DNA of 64,000 nucleotides from Roridomyces roridus (taxonomy: Eukaryota > Basidiomycota > Agaricomycetes > Agaricales > Mycenaceae): the NCBI GenBank assembly GCA_029378245.1, contig JARKIF010000015.1, positions 124,001-188,000 on the forward strand, given 5' to 3'. Positions 31,931 to 42,621 of this stretch are shown piece by piece. Below the pieces are notes generated by a model. It saw only the letters and a list, made by a program, of their open reading frames with translations. It was not told the DNA's origin and made no database searches. Within the stretch, counting starts at the first letter, position 1, and each line of letters opens with the position of its first letter. Made by a program: the position numbers and the translations under genes.

Positions 31931-34434
31931 AGCGACTGGTGGATAATCTGACACATTTGGCGGGGACCGGAAATATCCGAGATTGATGTGAGGACTTAGA
32001 ATTTTGAAAGAGAGCCATGTCCTGAAGTTGAAGATACCGCCATATAAAATAGATAGTCGTCTGCGCGCACGCTTTGCGATGAACGAGTTTGTTTCCGTTT
32101 CTTGATGCGTGCCGTCATTCCCATGCAATTCAGTGATTTGTCATTATGTCCCCTGTCTTGCACTACATCTTATTCTCGTCGAAACCACCACCCTCTTGCA
32201 TACAACAATGAAACGAAACATCCATCCGCTCCCTCCAAACGCTTTGGACGAGTCTCGGGCTCAAGGAAACAATGCTGTGGTCGAGGATGTCTTGCAGGGG
32301 TTGCAGCAGGGCTCCGGGGCTCTACAACAAATGGCAGAGGTGAGCATCGTCTCAGCATCTCAGACGATCGTCTTACAATATATTCTACTCCAGCCCTTCC
32401 CAGACGCCCACGGGAAAGTCGTCAGTGAGCGTGTAGGAAGGCCAGACGGTGATTCTGCAGGAAAGCTGGTCAAAGAGAGTGGACGGGGTTTGAAGCACGC
32501 ACGCGAGGGGTCCGGGAACGATGGAAGAGCAGGAAAGATTCCAAAGAGAGCATCGTCACCTTGCATTGCAGAGTACTCAGAAAAAGGGGCATCATCTATT
32601 TGAATTTCCGCAATCCACTGCTTTATCCATGCCTCGAAAGCGCAGCGCCTCGGAGTCGGACAAAAACTACGGGGCCTCAGGATCTGTTCGTAGCCAAGTC
32701 AAGAAGATTCAGCCTCGTGTGGGGAACAAGAGAGCTCGCCGACATTCACCAGACACCCCTGTGCCGCAGAGAATCCCCGTCGAAAATAAAGTGGACTCCC
32801 CCGAGCTGGATGTGGACAGATTACCGCCCAGCAGTGCTCCCAACTCTCCCGAGTTCTGGGGCTTGGACCAAATGGGCATGGATATCGACGAGCCGGACCC
32901 ATTCCAGCTCGACCCGCTCCCGAGCCTTCTCCCTCTCCAGACGCCCCCTGAGTCGCCGGCACGGAGTGAAGGTCCGCTTACTTCGCCAATGCACCGGAGT
33001 CCCAGAAAGCCTGGACGACGTGGGCCACGCAACCCTGCCGCCGACCTCCTTTGGCACGACACGCCCAGGTGGGACGGTCCTGCAATGAAAAAGGAGAAAG
33101 CGAGACTGGCCGCACTGGAGGTGGACGAAGAAATGGAAACCCTGGATGGTCGCCGCGAGGAGATGCAGCGACAAAGGCTGCAAGCATATCAAAACCAGCT
33201 GTACGACTTCCTCGGACAGCAATCACACGAGACTGGCATTACCTTGGCCGAAACCGTTCGACTCATATTCGCGCCCAACGCAGACAGGCCGGAAATGTCT
33301 GGTCGCATCACCCAACTGCTTCGAGCCCACACCGCAGAGTTTGTCGATGCCATCGCGAAGAGAGCGCCCTCTCAGGTCGACCAAGTATGCAGCGAGCACG
33401 TTGCTCGATTGGTAGCTCGGGAGGGCCGTGCCATCCAGGAGCTTCTCACCCACAAGCCCCATGTCAAGGTGAACGACCTTTTGGCGAATTTCAATCTGCA
33501 AGGATTATCCGAGCAACTGAAGTTGGTGGCTCCGGTGTTTTGGGGACTTCTGGAGTCAGTCTCAGACACGATTCCAAAGCAGGAGTCGGAGGAGACGCCT
33601 GCTTCTAGTAAACGAAAGCGGGATAACAACATGGTCAGTAAACTCACTCTCTGCTCGAGATGGCTGCTTACCGCAAAATAGGTCTTTACGACCGCCTGTG
33701 CCATGATGAGCCTGCTTCGTTCGCAGAAAGCCAACAATTTCCAGGCAGTCATCGGCCTTTTCCTGTTCGGCTCCGGTGCCGCGAAGCGGGAAATCGAGGT
33801 CTTCTCCCATGCGGGGATTTCTCTGTCATACAAATCAGTGATGAAGTACATCGAGAACCTTTCAATTGAAGGAGTCAAACAGTTTCAGGCGGTCTGGAAG
33901 GAGTGTGAATGCTCTATTGTCTGGGACAACTTGAACATTGCGTTCCGAGTGGAATCCCAACGGCTGGACAACAAAAATCACTTTGACAATGGCACGACGG
34001 CAACCCTCATACCAATTTACAACCCGATCACGGGCGAGTCTCGTACACCCCGTGGAACTCTTCCTTTGAACATGAAGCCACCTCGGACATCCACCAGACG
34101 GAGGGAGGGAACATTCCAGAGGTCACAGAGAAGCTTGTTGGCGCGGTGGACGCGCGTTGGATCCAATTCGACGACGGGCTTGAATGGCATTCGAGAGCAA
34201 GAGGGTGTGTCAGGGGCACGTGCACAAATCGGCTAATTGTGGGCCGACCAGGGCACCTCTCGAAAAACGAAAACAAACTCGTTCATTGTGAAGTGTACGC
34301 GCAGACGACTATCTAATTTTCATGGTGATAGCTTGAATTTCGGGACACGGCTCTCTTTCAAAATTCTAAGTCCCCACATCAAGCTCGGATATTTCCGGTC
34401 CCGGCCAAAACGGCCTGATTATCTTCCAGTCGCT
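31931..34434. mobile_element. DUF6589-carrying element with ~180-bp inverted repeats
   Basis: The left flank (31931-32104) and right flank (34259-34434) are inverted copies of each other. Shared blocks include TCTTTCAAAATTCTAAGTCC, TCGGATATTTCCGGTCCC, AACAAACTCGTTCAT and CGCAGACGACTATCTA. The outer limits, AGCGACTGG and CCAGTCGCT, are where similarity stops. I could not find a clean target duplication; the flanks CCGCGT and CCGCTG are only similar. The two repeats differ at many sites, so the element is not new. Between them lies one DUF6589-type gene. Confidence 0.78.
32208..34236 (+). CDS. DUF6589-type protein, truncated, transposon-associated
   Basis: Starts MKRNIHPLPPNALDESRAQ. Intron 1 is 32340-32393, then a second intron of unresolved limits lies between about 32400 and 32640. 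A long exon runs to 33633, intron 33634-33681 follows, and the last exon ends at 34236. The middle is Pro/Ser-rich with basic clusters (SMPRKRSASESDKN, KPGRRGPRNP), likely nuclear. After the last intron the sequence VFTTACAMMSLLRSQKANN ... GLFLFGSGA ... IVWDNLNIAFR ... QRLDNKNHFDNGTTAT matches the start of the DUF6589 domain of large agaricomycete proteins. Those are usually several hundred residues longer, and here the frame ends about 180 residues in, at the right inverted repeat. It is therefore an internally deleted copy. Function unknown; the position between inverted repeats suggests a mobile-element protein. Confidence 0.65.
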
Positions 34435-34526
34435 CCGCTGACTGATCCTCGGCTGCGGTCTGACTGGTTTCACGAGCCTATCTACGCCTGTACAGCCTCC
34501 CCGCCTATCTCTCACTTGATCCCACA

Positions 34527-36854
34527 ATGTCCGAGGCGCCATCGCTCGAGCCCCAGCCCGTCCCCTATGGAACCTGGCCCTCGCCCATCTCCGCGAGCAT
34601 GATCTCCAAGCTGGTATGTGCTCTCTGGTAGAGGGAAACTCGCTCATTGTCTCAGTCGGCGTCAGTCGAAGACATCTTGGTCGACTCTGTGACGTCCGCG
34701 ATTTATTACATCGAAAAGCGGCCGGAGGAAGGGGGCCGGAATGTTATTGTCAGTCTTTCAGAGGGCGTAGATGTCATTGGGCGGGACTGGAACGCTCGCA
34801 CAGTGGTCCAAGAATACGGGGGGGCTCCTGCGGGTGCGTCTTCTTTCAGCTTCATTGCGATTCGGAACTTATTCCACCGGTAGCTGTACACCGGAACGTT
34901 CTCGTCTTCTCGAACCTCGGTGACGGTCAAGTCTACACGACGGATCTACTGGCGCGAACATCCCCGACCGTCGTCACAAATGCCCGTGCCTGTCGATTTG
35001 CCGACTTTGCATATCATCCTCGGCTCTCCAACTACGTGGTGTGCATCGCCGAAGACCACACGAAACCAGAGCCGGAAAACATTGTCACCACCCTTGTCTG
35101 CGTGAATCTCGCAGCTGGGACGGACACTCCACCGGGCGTCCTTTTCTCTGGTGCAGACTTCTACTCCAGTCCCCGCTTCAACTCCGATGGAACGCTTCTC
35201 GCGTGGGTGGAGTGGGAGCATCCTGACATGCCGTGGGATGGGTGTGTTCTTTTTTTCTTCCTTTGACAACGGAGTAAATTCAGTCTGTTAGGGCTCAGGT
35301 GTGCGTTGCCGCCGTCGACGGTGTGAATGGCAGTTTGGGAATCGCGTCCCACAAACTTCCACGAACTCGAATTGCGGGTCGACCTTCAGCCATCAGCGCT
35401 ATCCAGCCCACCTGGCTCAATCACACCACGCTCGTTTTCTCATGTGATATTTCTGGGTATCAGAATCCATGGATTGCAGCAGTCCACCAGCAAGACGCCG
35501 CATATTCCGTCGAAACGCGGGCTTTGTTCAATGATCCGGTGGGGATGGACTTTGCAGACCCATCTTGGTGGCTGGGCGAATCCAACATCTGCGTACTCGA
35601 CGAATCCAAGTTGCTCTTCTCAGCCTCACGGGACGGACGGACAGTATTGTACGTCGTGTCCACCGACGGAACTCGCACCCAAGTCGAATCGCCCTTCGTC
35701 CACGTCTCACGGATGCGCCGGGTGGGGAATCTTAATGTCATATTCTTGGCGAGTACAGTCGACAAAGGGATGAGTTTGATTCGGTGTTCATTTACCGACG
35801 GCCTGACACCCACTTTCACCTACCTCCTACCGGGAGGACCTCCTCCTCTTTCGGCTTCGTACATCTCCCTCCCCGTTCCCATGACCCTCGCCATACCCGA
35901 CGTTGGACAATCTGACCGCGACGCTCAGACCCTCGTACATGTGGTTTATTACGCCCCCAAGAGTCCTCTCTATAAGGGACGTCCTGGAGAGAAGCCCCCA
36001 GCTATTGTCAATGTCCATGGCGGCCCGTCTTCCGTCGAGCGTCAAGGTTTGAACCTGATCAAGCAGTTTTTCACCAGTCGCGGCTGGTCATGGTGAGTTG
36101 CATTCCTTCTCCCTACGGAATCACTCATTCAACTCGGTTCAGGATCGACATCAATTATTCCGGGTCTTCGAACTACGGGCGTGAATACATGTATGTTCCC
36201 TATGCATCCAATCTGCCGGCGGACTCTGACTCGTTGATCGTTCAAGGGACCGTTTGAAGGGAAACTGGGGTGTCTATGATGTGCACGACTGCGTACATGC
36301 AGCCTTGACCCTCTCCTCCTCCTCGCACAATCTCATCGACCCCAAACGCATTGTCATCCGGGGCGGCTCGGCCGGAGGATATACCACACTCTCAGCGCTC
36401 TCGCAGACCGACCCTGTCCTGCGCGCAGTGTTCGCCGCAGGCGTTTCCTCCTACGGCGTTTCTGATTTGCGCAAATTGGCTGAATTGACGCATAAATTCC
36501 AGTCGCACTACGTGCAGACCCTTGTTGGGGGTGGGTTCGATGAGATACCAGATGTTTACCGTGCACGGTCGCCGGTTTTTAATGCAGGTATTATCAAGGC
36601 GCCTCTTCTGGTGCGTCGTTCTCTGTCGCGTTGAACATCCTTACAGATTTGGTTAGATTCTCCAAGGTTCCATCGACCCAATCGTTCCTCCGACCCAAGC
36701 CGAGGATATGATCAAGGTTATCCGAGACGGCGGTGGAAGTGTCGAGTATAGCGTGTTTGAGGGGGAGAGCCACGGCTGGCGTAAAGCAGATACCATTGCT
36801 AGAGCTTTGGAGCTGGAGCTGGATTTTTACGAACGCTCTCTTGGTCTTGTATAA
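34527..36854 (+). CDS. S9 family (prolyl oligopeptidase-like) serine peptidase, 677 aa
   Basis: Seven exons: 34527-34613, 34656-34833, 34884-35241, 35292-36092, 36143-36190, 36247-36610 and 36657-36854. All phases agree. No signal peptide is present (MSEAPSLEPQPVPYGTWPSPIS), so it is probably cytosolic. Residues 30-400 form a beta-propeller-like region (VVQEYGGAPA, SSPRFNSDGTLLAWVEW, MPWDG, ISGYQNPW). The alpha/beta-hydrolase domain has VNVHGGPSS, the nucleophile Ser in RGGSAGGYTT (near residue 531), Asp in QGSIDPIVPP (near 617) and His in GESHGW (near 650). The triad is complete and the length fits S9C-type acylaminoacyl/dipeptidyl peptidases. It removes peptides or blocked residues from oligopeptides; exact specificity is unknown. 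It begins 92 nt after the DUF6589 element, so its promoter is probably affected by it. Confidence 0.9.
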
Positions 36855-36897
36855 CACAATTCATCAGTTTTGACTAGATACGATACAACACCGTCCG

Positions 36898-38004
36898 CTA
36901 CTTCTGGTACACTACAACCGTGTCTGCGGCCGTTACGGTGAGAGTGAAATCTTGCTTGAGGGTGGTTATGAGTTCGTGGAGATCCCCGTCGTTCATCAAC
37001 TGAGGGTTTTTGAATCTTGCGTACGGTACCAAGGCCAGAAAATACACACCTCCATCATGCGATCCTGGTTCTACAAGGTGTGTCAGATCATCTGCTCGAG
37101 AACGATTCACATTCAGTCTCACCTCAAATTCCACGTGCGATACACACCCAATGCGGCTCGCGGCTTGACCCTGGTGCTCCGGCAAGACATCCATTTGCAT
37201 ATGAATATCTGGAAGAAACTGGCCGGGACTGTGAGAGACTGTTGCACATAAAAGGCAGAGAGAGATGACGCACGACCGTGACTTTGAGCACATTTTTCTC
37301 AACGATGCCGAGGTTGATGAATCGGTCAATGATCGATTCGACCTTGCTCTCGTCACGGTAATCATTGTCATTTGTTGCGAGGCCACCATCTGTAGTCTCG
37401 CCGCGCCGCTCCAGGATCAACATAACCTGCACTCTTTTATTTGACGCGTACTCCCGGTCAATGCAAATCTGACTATGTGCGAGGAACAACTCGGCACGAG
37501 CTGAAGTACGGTCGGCGCCGCCGTCGGATTTGAATTCCGGGTTGGACAGAACTTGCCCGGTGCCCTGGTGTTGCATGATCTGAAACAGCGTAAATCATTG
37601 AAAGGGAGTCGTACGATCGAGCTTAGTACCTCTAGCAAGACTTCGGTAGTCTACAGTCAATCCGCCCGGTCAGAATAGGAAAAGACGAGCAGGGCGGCTT
37701 GCATACCTCAAACTCTGCTTTTGCTACGATAATTGAACACGGAACAAGAAGTCCAGCGCTTTGAACATGAGCATCCAAGGAATCGTTCGGGATCGTCTGA
37801 ACACCATCGAAAAAGAACTTTAAAAATCCAGAGGTTCAGACATACCCATTCCGATTTGACGATATTGTGTTTGATGAGAGGTGAGGCAAACCACTGGACC
37901 TTGCGCGCCTCCAATCTGGAAGTGAAGTCCTCTCGCGTCTCATGATGAGATGGCCTGTGGATTGCGACCAGATGGTTGGTGCTCTTGCGGTGGGGGGAGG
38001 ACAT
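36898..38004 (-). CDS. Hypothetical protein, 295 aa, five exons
   Basis: Minus-strand exons 38004-37846, 37796-37707, 37650-37630, 37579-37283 and 37218-36898. Every intron falls between codons, with standard GT-AG ends. The protein starts MSSPHRKSTNHLVAIHRPSH and ends LTVTAADTVVVYQK. It has no signal peptide, membrane segment or motif that I recognise. It is convergent with the S9 peptidase, whose stop lies only 43 bp away. A TATAT element lies about 35-40 nt upstream of the start. The regular intron phases make the model reliable; function is unknown. Confidence 0.75.
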
Positions 38005-39287
38005 GATATCCAGGGTGGTAAGTCCAAGGGCACCCCGGAGTTATATGGAGCGGAATGTAGAATAAGGGGGCTCTTCAAATAGCGAGGTTCCGTCCCTGGG
38101 CCTTTATTCCCGCGCTAGGATTCTCGTCGGCATCATTAGTGAGTTAAACTTTGCCGGCCGAGGGGGAGAGCGTTCCTGTGAGACAATGTGGCAGTCGAAT
38201 TGTGGTATTTTCTCCCAGCCTCCGTCGCCATTGCGAGAGGCGTGGCATCATGGCGAGTCAAGAAGGGAAAAGTCGACTTTTGTAACGTGGCATAATTGAT
38301 CTTCGATTTCCTTCGGCAATGCCGGCACCTGCCGATATGATCCGTCCGACGAAGGGTCTGATCAATAGTGTTGTTGAACGTTGAGTAGCATATAAGCGAC
38401 CCCGAGCCGTGACAATCACAACTGTTTGAAGTTAAACGTTAAACCCTCACAGATGAGACCCTTATTAATATTCAAAGACGTACTTATCTGGATATAGGAG
38501 CGCCGAACTTGTCCAGATGAAACTCCCGCCTGCGGGAATCGTGGACAAAGTCTCATTCCCGCTGCCATGCCGTGTATGTCGGTATTTCAATACAAACGGC
38601 CCCGGCACAACGGCCCAAACCTGAAACTGGGGCGGAGTGAATCGAGGAACCGTTCGATTGGTCTAATTAGATTTCCCCGAAAGGGTGACAGCCCTGACAC
38701 GCCGCCAGCCGACCGACCGTGCCTCCGCTCTTGGCTCCTCTTGGTGATTGGCACTGATTGCCTTGGTCCCTCTCTGGCGGTGTCCTCTGATCCTCCCGTT
38801 CGGCACCAGCGGCTAGGGCTCGGAACTGGGTCAATGCCGTTCAGCTCTGTCAGCTGACGTCGCGGTACGCGCTGTATCCTGTGCAAACTTCTGCATATAC
38901 TCAACTGGCAGACAGCAACGGGCACAGCTTGCTTGACCCTCCCCTCTTCAACAAGTGTGTGGTTGAGAATGTGTTAAAAGCTGGTCAACTCGGCAAAGCT
39001 CCAACAAGAAATCTTTGCATTACGGCCACCAAGCAACGTGAAATCTGCGGCCAAGCTGGAATTGAGCGCATTGTTGGGACATTGGGTCGAGGGGAAGCAG
39101 CCTCCGGGCTGCCGAGACACCTCCGTGTGCATAGAAGTGTTGGCCGAGGTACCTGTATCACTCAAGTTCGGATACGGCTGTTCCGTCCCGGATCAACACC
39201 CTCGGGGATATCTAATTAGACCAATCGAACTATGACTCGAGTGAATCGAAATTATGGACTCGCGACAGGTGATACGTACTGGTAGCA
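38005..39287. other. Intergenic, 1.3 kb, with a 0.6-kb inverted-repeat element
   Basis: Contains the element at 38646-39240 and no supported gene. The last 45 bp hold the SSP gene M promoter. Confidence 0.4.
38646..39240. mobile_element. Probable 595-bp MITE with GTTCGATTGGTCTAATTAGA repeats
   Basis: GTTCGATTGGTCTAATTAGA on the left (from 38652) is mirrored exactly near 39230 on the right. The repeat continues as T(T/A)TCCCCGA with a GGGTG tail. Nine-base direct repeats GTGAATCGA stand outside it (38637-38645 and 39241-39249), but 6 and 10 unmatched bases separate them from the inverted repeats. The target duplication is therefore likely rather than certain. Confidence 0.6.
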
Positions 39288-39295
39288 TATAAAAG
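39288..39295 (+). promoter_or_regulatory. TATA box of SSP gene M
   Basis: TATAAAAG lies 40 nt upstream of the gene M start codon. Confidence 0.6.
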
Positions 39296-39327
39296 ACCCT
39301 GTATCCCCAGAGTTCATGTACCCCAAA

Positions 39328-39635
39328 ATGCAGTTCAAGGCCCTCTCACTCATTGCCGCCCTTTTCACCGTCGTCATGGCCCAGGTCGTTGACCCCGAGC
39401 CCTGCGTACGTCTTCCACCAAGCACTTGACCTTCCATTCTCCAAAGCTCATGTCGATCAATATAGCTCGTAATCCGTCAAGGCAACGTGTGCCCAGATGG
39501 ATACGCAGTCTGTGGACCGTTGAGTGTTAGCCAAACCAGGTGCTGCCCGGTAAGAACCTCATCTCGACCTGTCTTATTTTCTCTGTTTGACGCCGGGTAT
39601 CGCAGAGCACGAGTGGGGAGTGCGCGGCGCTGTAA
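39328..39635 (+). CDS. Small secreted cysteine-rich protein M, 63 aa
   Basis: Exons 39328-39405, 39466-39549 and 39606-39635, all in phase 0. The signal peptide is MQFKALSLIAALFTVVMA. The mature part, QVVDPEPC then LVIRQGNVCPDGYAVCGPL, TRCCP and STSGECAAL, has six cysteines including a CC pair. The ten-codon last exon adds the sixth cysteine. It sits 15 kb from the main SSP island, in the same style: strong TATA box, three short exons and a tiny mature peptide. No known family recognised. Confidence 0.78.
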
Positions 39636-40081
39636 ATCCTCAGAGAATGTTGAAATTATTCGAATTATTATCTCCACTACCAATGGTGATTTCGAGCCCA
39701 ATGGAGGAGGGTCGTCCCACCCTGGTAAGTGAAGTCTGGCACAACTCGGCGGTAACTTCTGCGGCCCGGTGCCGCAGGCGATGCGTACCACACATTCGGA
39801 ACAATTTTATCAAGAGGGAGAAGTGCAGCCATCAAATTTGCCAATCTGGTTCGACAGCTGAGCGGAAAGTGAATCCGAATTGCCAACACAGTGGCATTTC
39901 GCAGGTTACCAGTGGTTCCAAAACATTTTCTGAGACGTCGAACATATGCCAAAACAAAAAATGAAGAGTTACTGGCGTAAACCACTGCGTCAAGTATTGT
40001 ACATGTTACATTTCGGAACTCGAAGAAAGACATTTTTTTTTATCAACCATTTGGGCTGCACCGGCACCCCTTGCCGTTCGC
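39636..40081. other. 3' flanks of convergent genes, 446 bp, nothing seen
   Basis: The short space between the ends of SSP gene M and the jacalin gene shows no recognisable feature. Confidence 0.4.
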
Positions 40082-40850
40082 TCACTCGACGAGGTTGGAT
40101 TTGATGATGGAAAGCCCGGAGATACCAACTAAGCAGCGGGTTGCGTTGTCAACGATTCCATCCTTATAATGGGGAGACTAGTACATACTCTGGGAGCTTC
40201 CTGCGGTCTCGAAACCAGCGAGGGCGAGCGGGTTAGACACAGAGAAGAACTGCCCGTCGGCAAGGCCGTTTTGACCTCCGAGAGGCTATCATGCCGAAGT
40301 TGTCATTTTTGCGGACGGGATTTAAAATGAAGAACTTACACCGATGGTCCTGATCTTGCCGGTGGTCGTGTCAGTGATGACGAGGGTGGTCTGAATGAGG
40401 AGGCTCTTCTGGTAGTACGGGTAGTTCCCCGCGAACCCGCAGATCTGGGTGATGATCTCGTTCGCTGTGTGCCGGCGAATAAATCCAATGAAGCTGTTGC
40501 ATAGGTGATTTGGAGATGCTCACCATTGAGGGTGACGCGGGTCATATTGGGGGAAGGCTCCTGGACAGAACCGCGGTTGATGAGCTTGGTGCTGCCGTCG
40601 CTCATGCGGTAGGTGGTGTTCATGGCATCGACGCACCACCCGGCGTAGATGTCCATCTGCTGGATGGGGTTCTGCGGATTGATGAAAACCCCGCCCTCGC
40701 TCTTCGGGAAGCCGCTCGCTGCGCGTAAAGTCAGCCTGGGGTACAACACGGATAGAGAGTATGCAGACCAGTCTGACTGTCGTTGAAGAGTGTGCCTTGC
40801 GAGCCACCAAAGTTGGACGTCTGGACCTCGACGGGTTTGGCTTGGAACAT
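40082..40850 (-). CDS. Jacalin-like lectin domain protein, 181 aa
   Basis: Minus-strand exons 40850-40769, 40718-40524, 40464-40340, 40285-40189 and 40128-40082, all in phase. The product (MFQAKPVEVQTSNFGGSQG ... QQMDIYAGWCVDAMNTTYRM ... TRVTLNG ... PLGGQNGLADG ... LALAGFETAGSSQIGISGL) shows the features of the jacalin-related beta-prism fold: a Gly-rich start, the core IYAGWCVDAM strand and repeated late Gly loops ending in GISGLSII. There is no signal peptide, as in many cytosolic fungal lectins. It probably binds glycans, for defence against fungivores or bacteria. That role is inference; the fold assignment is fairly secure. Confidence 0.75.
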
Positions 40851-41250
40851 AATAATGGATGGTAAGTGAGGTGAAAGCGGTTGAGGAATTGGGTGGTGAG
40901 GGTACGAGTATTCCGACCCCTCTTTATAGGCAAATCTACCCCGTATGAGAATCCTAGTTCTGCTTGGGTGGAAGTGCGCCTCAGGACCGCGGACCTTTGG
41001 GCCTGCCAAATGCTTCGAGAACGGCGGAGCCGCCAGTGCAGTGGGCACCAATCAGCGATCCCCGATGTCTTCTAAATATGACCAGAAACTCACGGGAAAA
41101 CACGAAGATGTGGATTCCAGCTGCGTGGGGAAATCGGCACGCATGAAATGTGTGGAAATTTCAATTGGCGCAAAAAGGGTCCTGCATCAGGTAGCCTGTA
41201 TGCGCCAAGCCGTATATCTCACACTGACGAAGTGCTCCTCTCTGGTACTG
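40851..41250. other. Intergenic, 0.4 kb, nothing seen
   Basis: 5' flank of the jacalin gene; no other feature recognised. Confidence 0.4.
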
Positions 41251-41929
41251 CAGCGGCCCTTGGAAAGCGCAGGTGGGAGATGGACTTGAGAGAAAAGCTA
41301 AAACTACAGTAAGAGCCACTGTGTTTCCACTGCATTTCCCAGGTTGTATTATAGTTTTGGGGCTCTCTTGGGTCTTCCGTCATCCTAATTATGCCTTCCT
41401 GGGTCTTCAGCGCCGATATCATGATGCGAACGGTGAAAGATGGTGGTCCCACGGCGATTTCAACTGACTGAGTCTTTAGCCAAGACAGCCAGTCACACAA
41501 AAGCGGTGGGTGAAGGACGGCAGGCAGGGTATTGTGAATTCAGGCACAGGTTGTCGCGTATAGTCGCTGGCACAAAGTATCGCATGAGAACCGAAGCGCC
41601 AGTTCACCTTTGGAGGACCCTCCCGATAGGTCGGAATTTCTGGAAACGAAGAGCCAGGTTGAACGGCGAGGAGAAGGCGGACTCAAGTCGCTCGTATTCT
41701 GGACGAGTTCGCATAACCTCCACTCGTGCCATTTTGCCTCCTTATGATTAGCCACTTGCGTTCACAATCCAAAACTCTGCCTGTGGCGAATAGATATTGT
41801 TGCCTCTCTGTCGAAACCAATTTCCATGCTATTCTACTTGTATTGAAGGCACACGACCACGGTGGTCGACTAGTGGCATACCATAAGTATTTCGAAGCAC
41901 TACGCCACGGTTCTCCGACTACGGCGGCT
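41251..41929. repeat. Tandem duplication, copy 1 (679 bp)
   Basis: Starts CAGCGGCCCTTGGAAAGCGC and ends TTCTCCGACTACGGCGGCT. It is nearly the same as the adjacent copy 2. The open frames inside it (for example 41440-41751) recur in copy 2 but show no recognisable domain. Confidence 0.92.
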
Positions 41930-42621
41930 CAGCGGCCCTTGGAAAGCGCAGGTGGGAGATGGACTTGAGAGAGAAAAGCTAAAACTACAGTAAGAACTGC
42001 GCCCGGGCCACTGTGTTTCCACTGCATTTCCCAGGTTGTATTATAGTTTTGGGGTTCTCTTGGGTCTTCCGTCATCCTAATTATGCCTTCCTGGGTCTTC
42101 AGCGCCGATATCATGATGCGACCGGTGAAAGATGGTGGTCCCACGGCGATTTCAACTGACTGAGTCTTTAGCCAAGACGGCCAGTCACACAAAAGCGGTG
42201 GGTGAAGGACGGCAGGCAGGGTATTTTGAATTCAGGCACAGGTTGTCGCGTATAGTCGCTGGCACAAAGTATCGCATGAGAACCGAAGCGCCAGTTCACC
42301 TTTGGAGGACCCTCCCGATAGGTCGGAATTTCTGGAAACGAAGAGCCAGGTTGAACGGCGAGGAGAAGGCGGACTCAAGTCGCTCGTATTCCGGACGAGT
42401 TCGCATAACCTCCACTCGTGCCATTTTGCCTCCTTATGATTAGCCACTTGCGTTCACAATCCAAAACTCTGCCTGTGGCGAATAGATATTGTTGCCTCTC
42501 TGTCGAAACCAATTTCCATGCTATTCTACTTGTATTGAAGGCACACGACCACGGTGGTCGGGTAGTGGCATACCGTAAGTATTTCGAAGCACTACGCCAC
42601 GGTTCTCCGACTACGGCGGCT
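41930..42621. repeat. Tandem duplication, copy 2 (692 bp)
   Basis: Head-to-tail with copy 1. It differs by a handful of point changes and about 13 extra bases (mainly AACTGCGCCCG) near 41996-42008, so the duplication is recent. Confidence 0.92.

Noticed and set aside
31931..34434. Retroelement with long terminal repeats
   Set aside because: The flanking repeats are inverted, not direct, and no reverse transcriptase or integrase motif is present.
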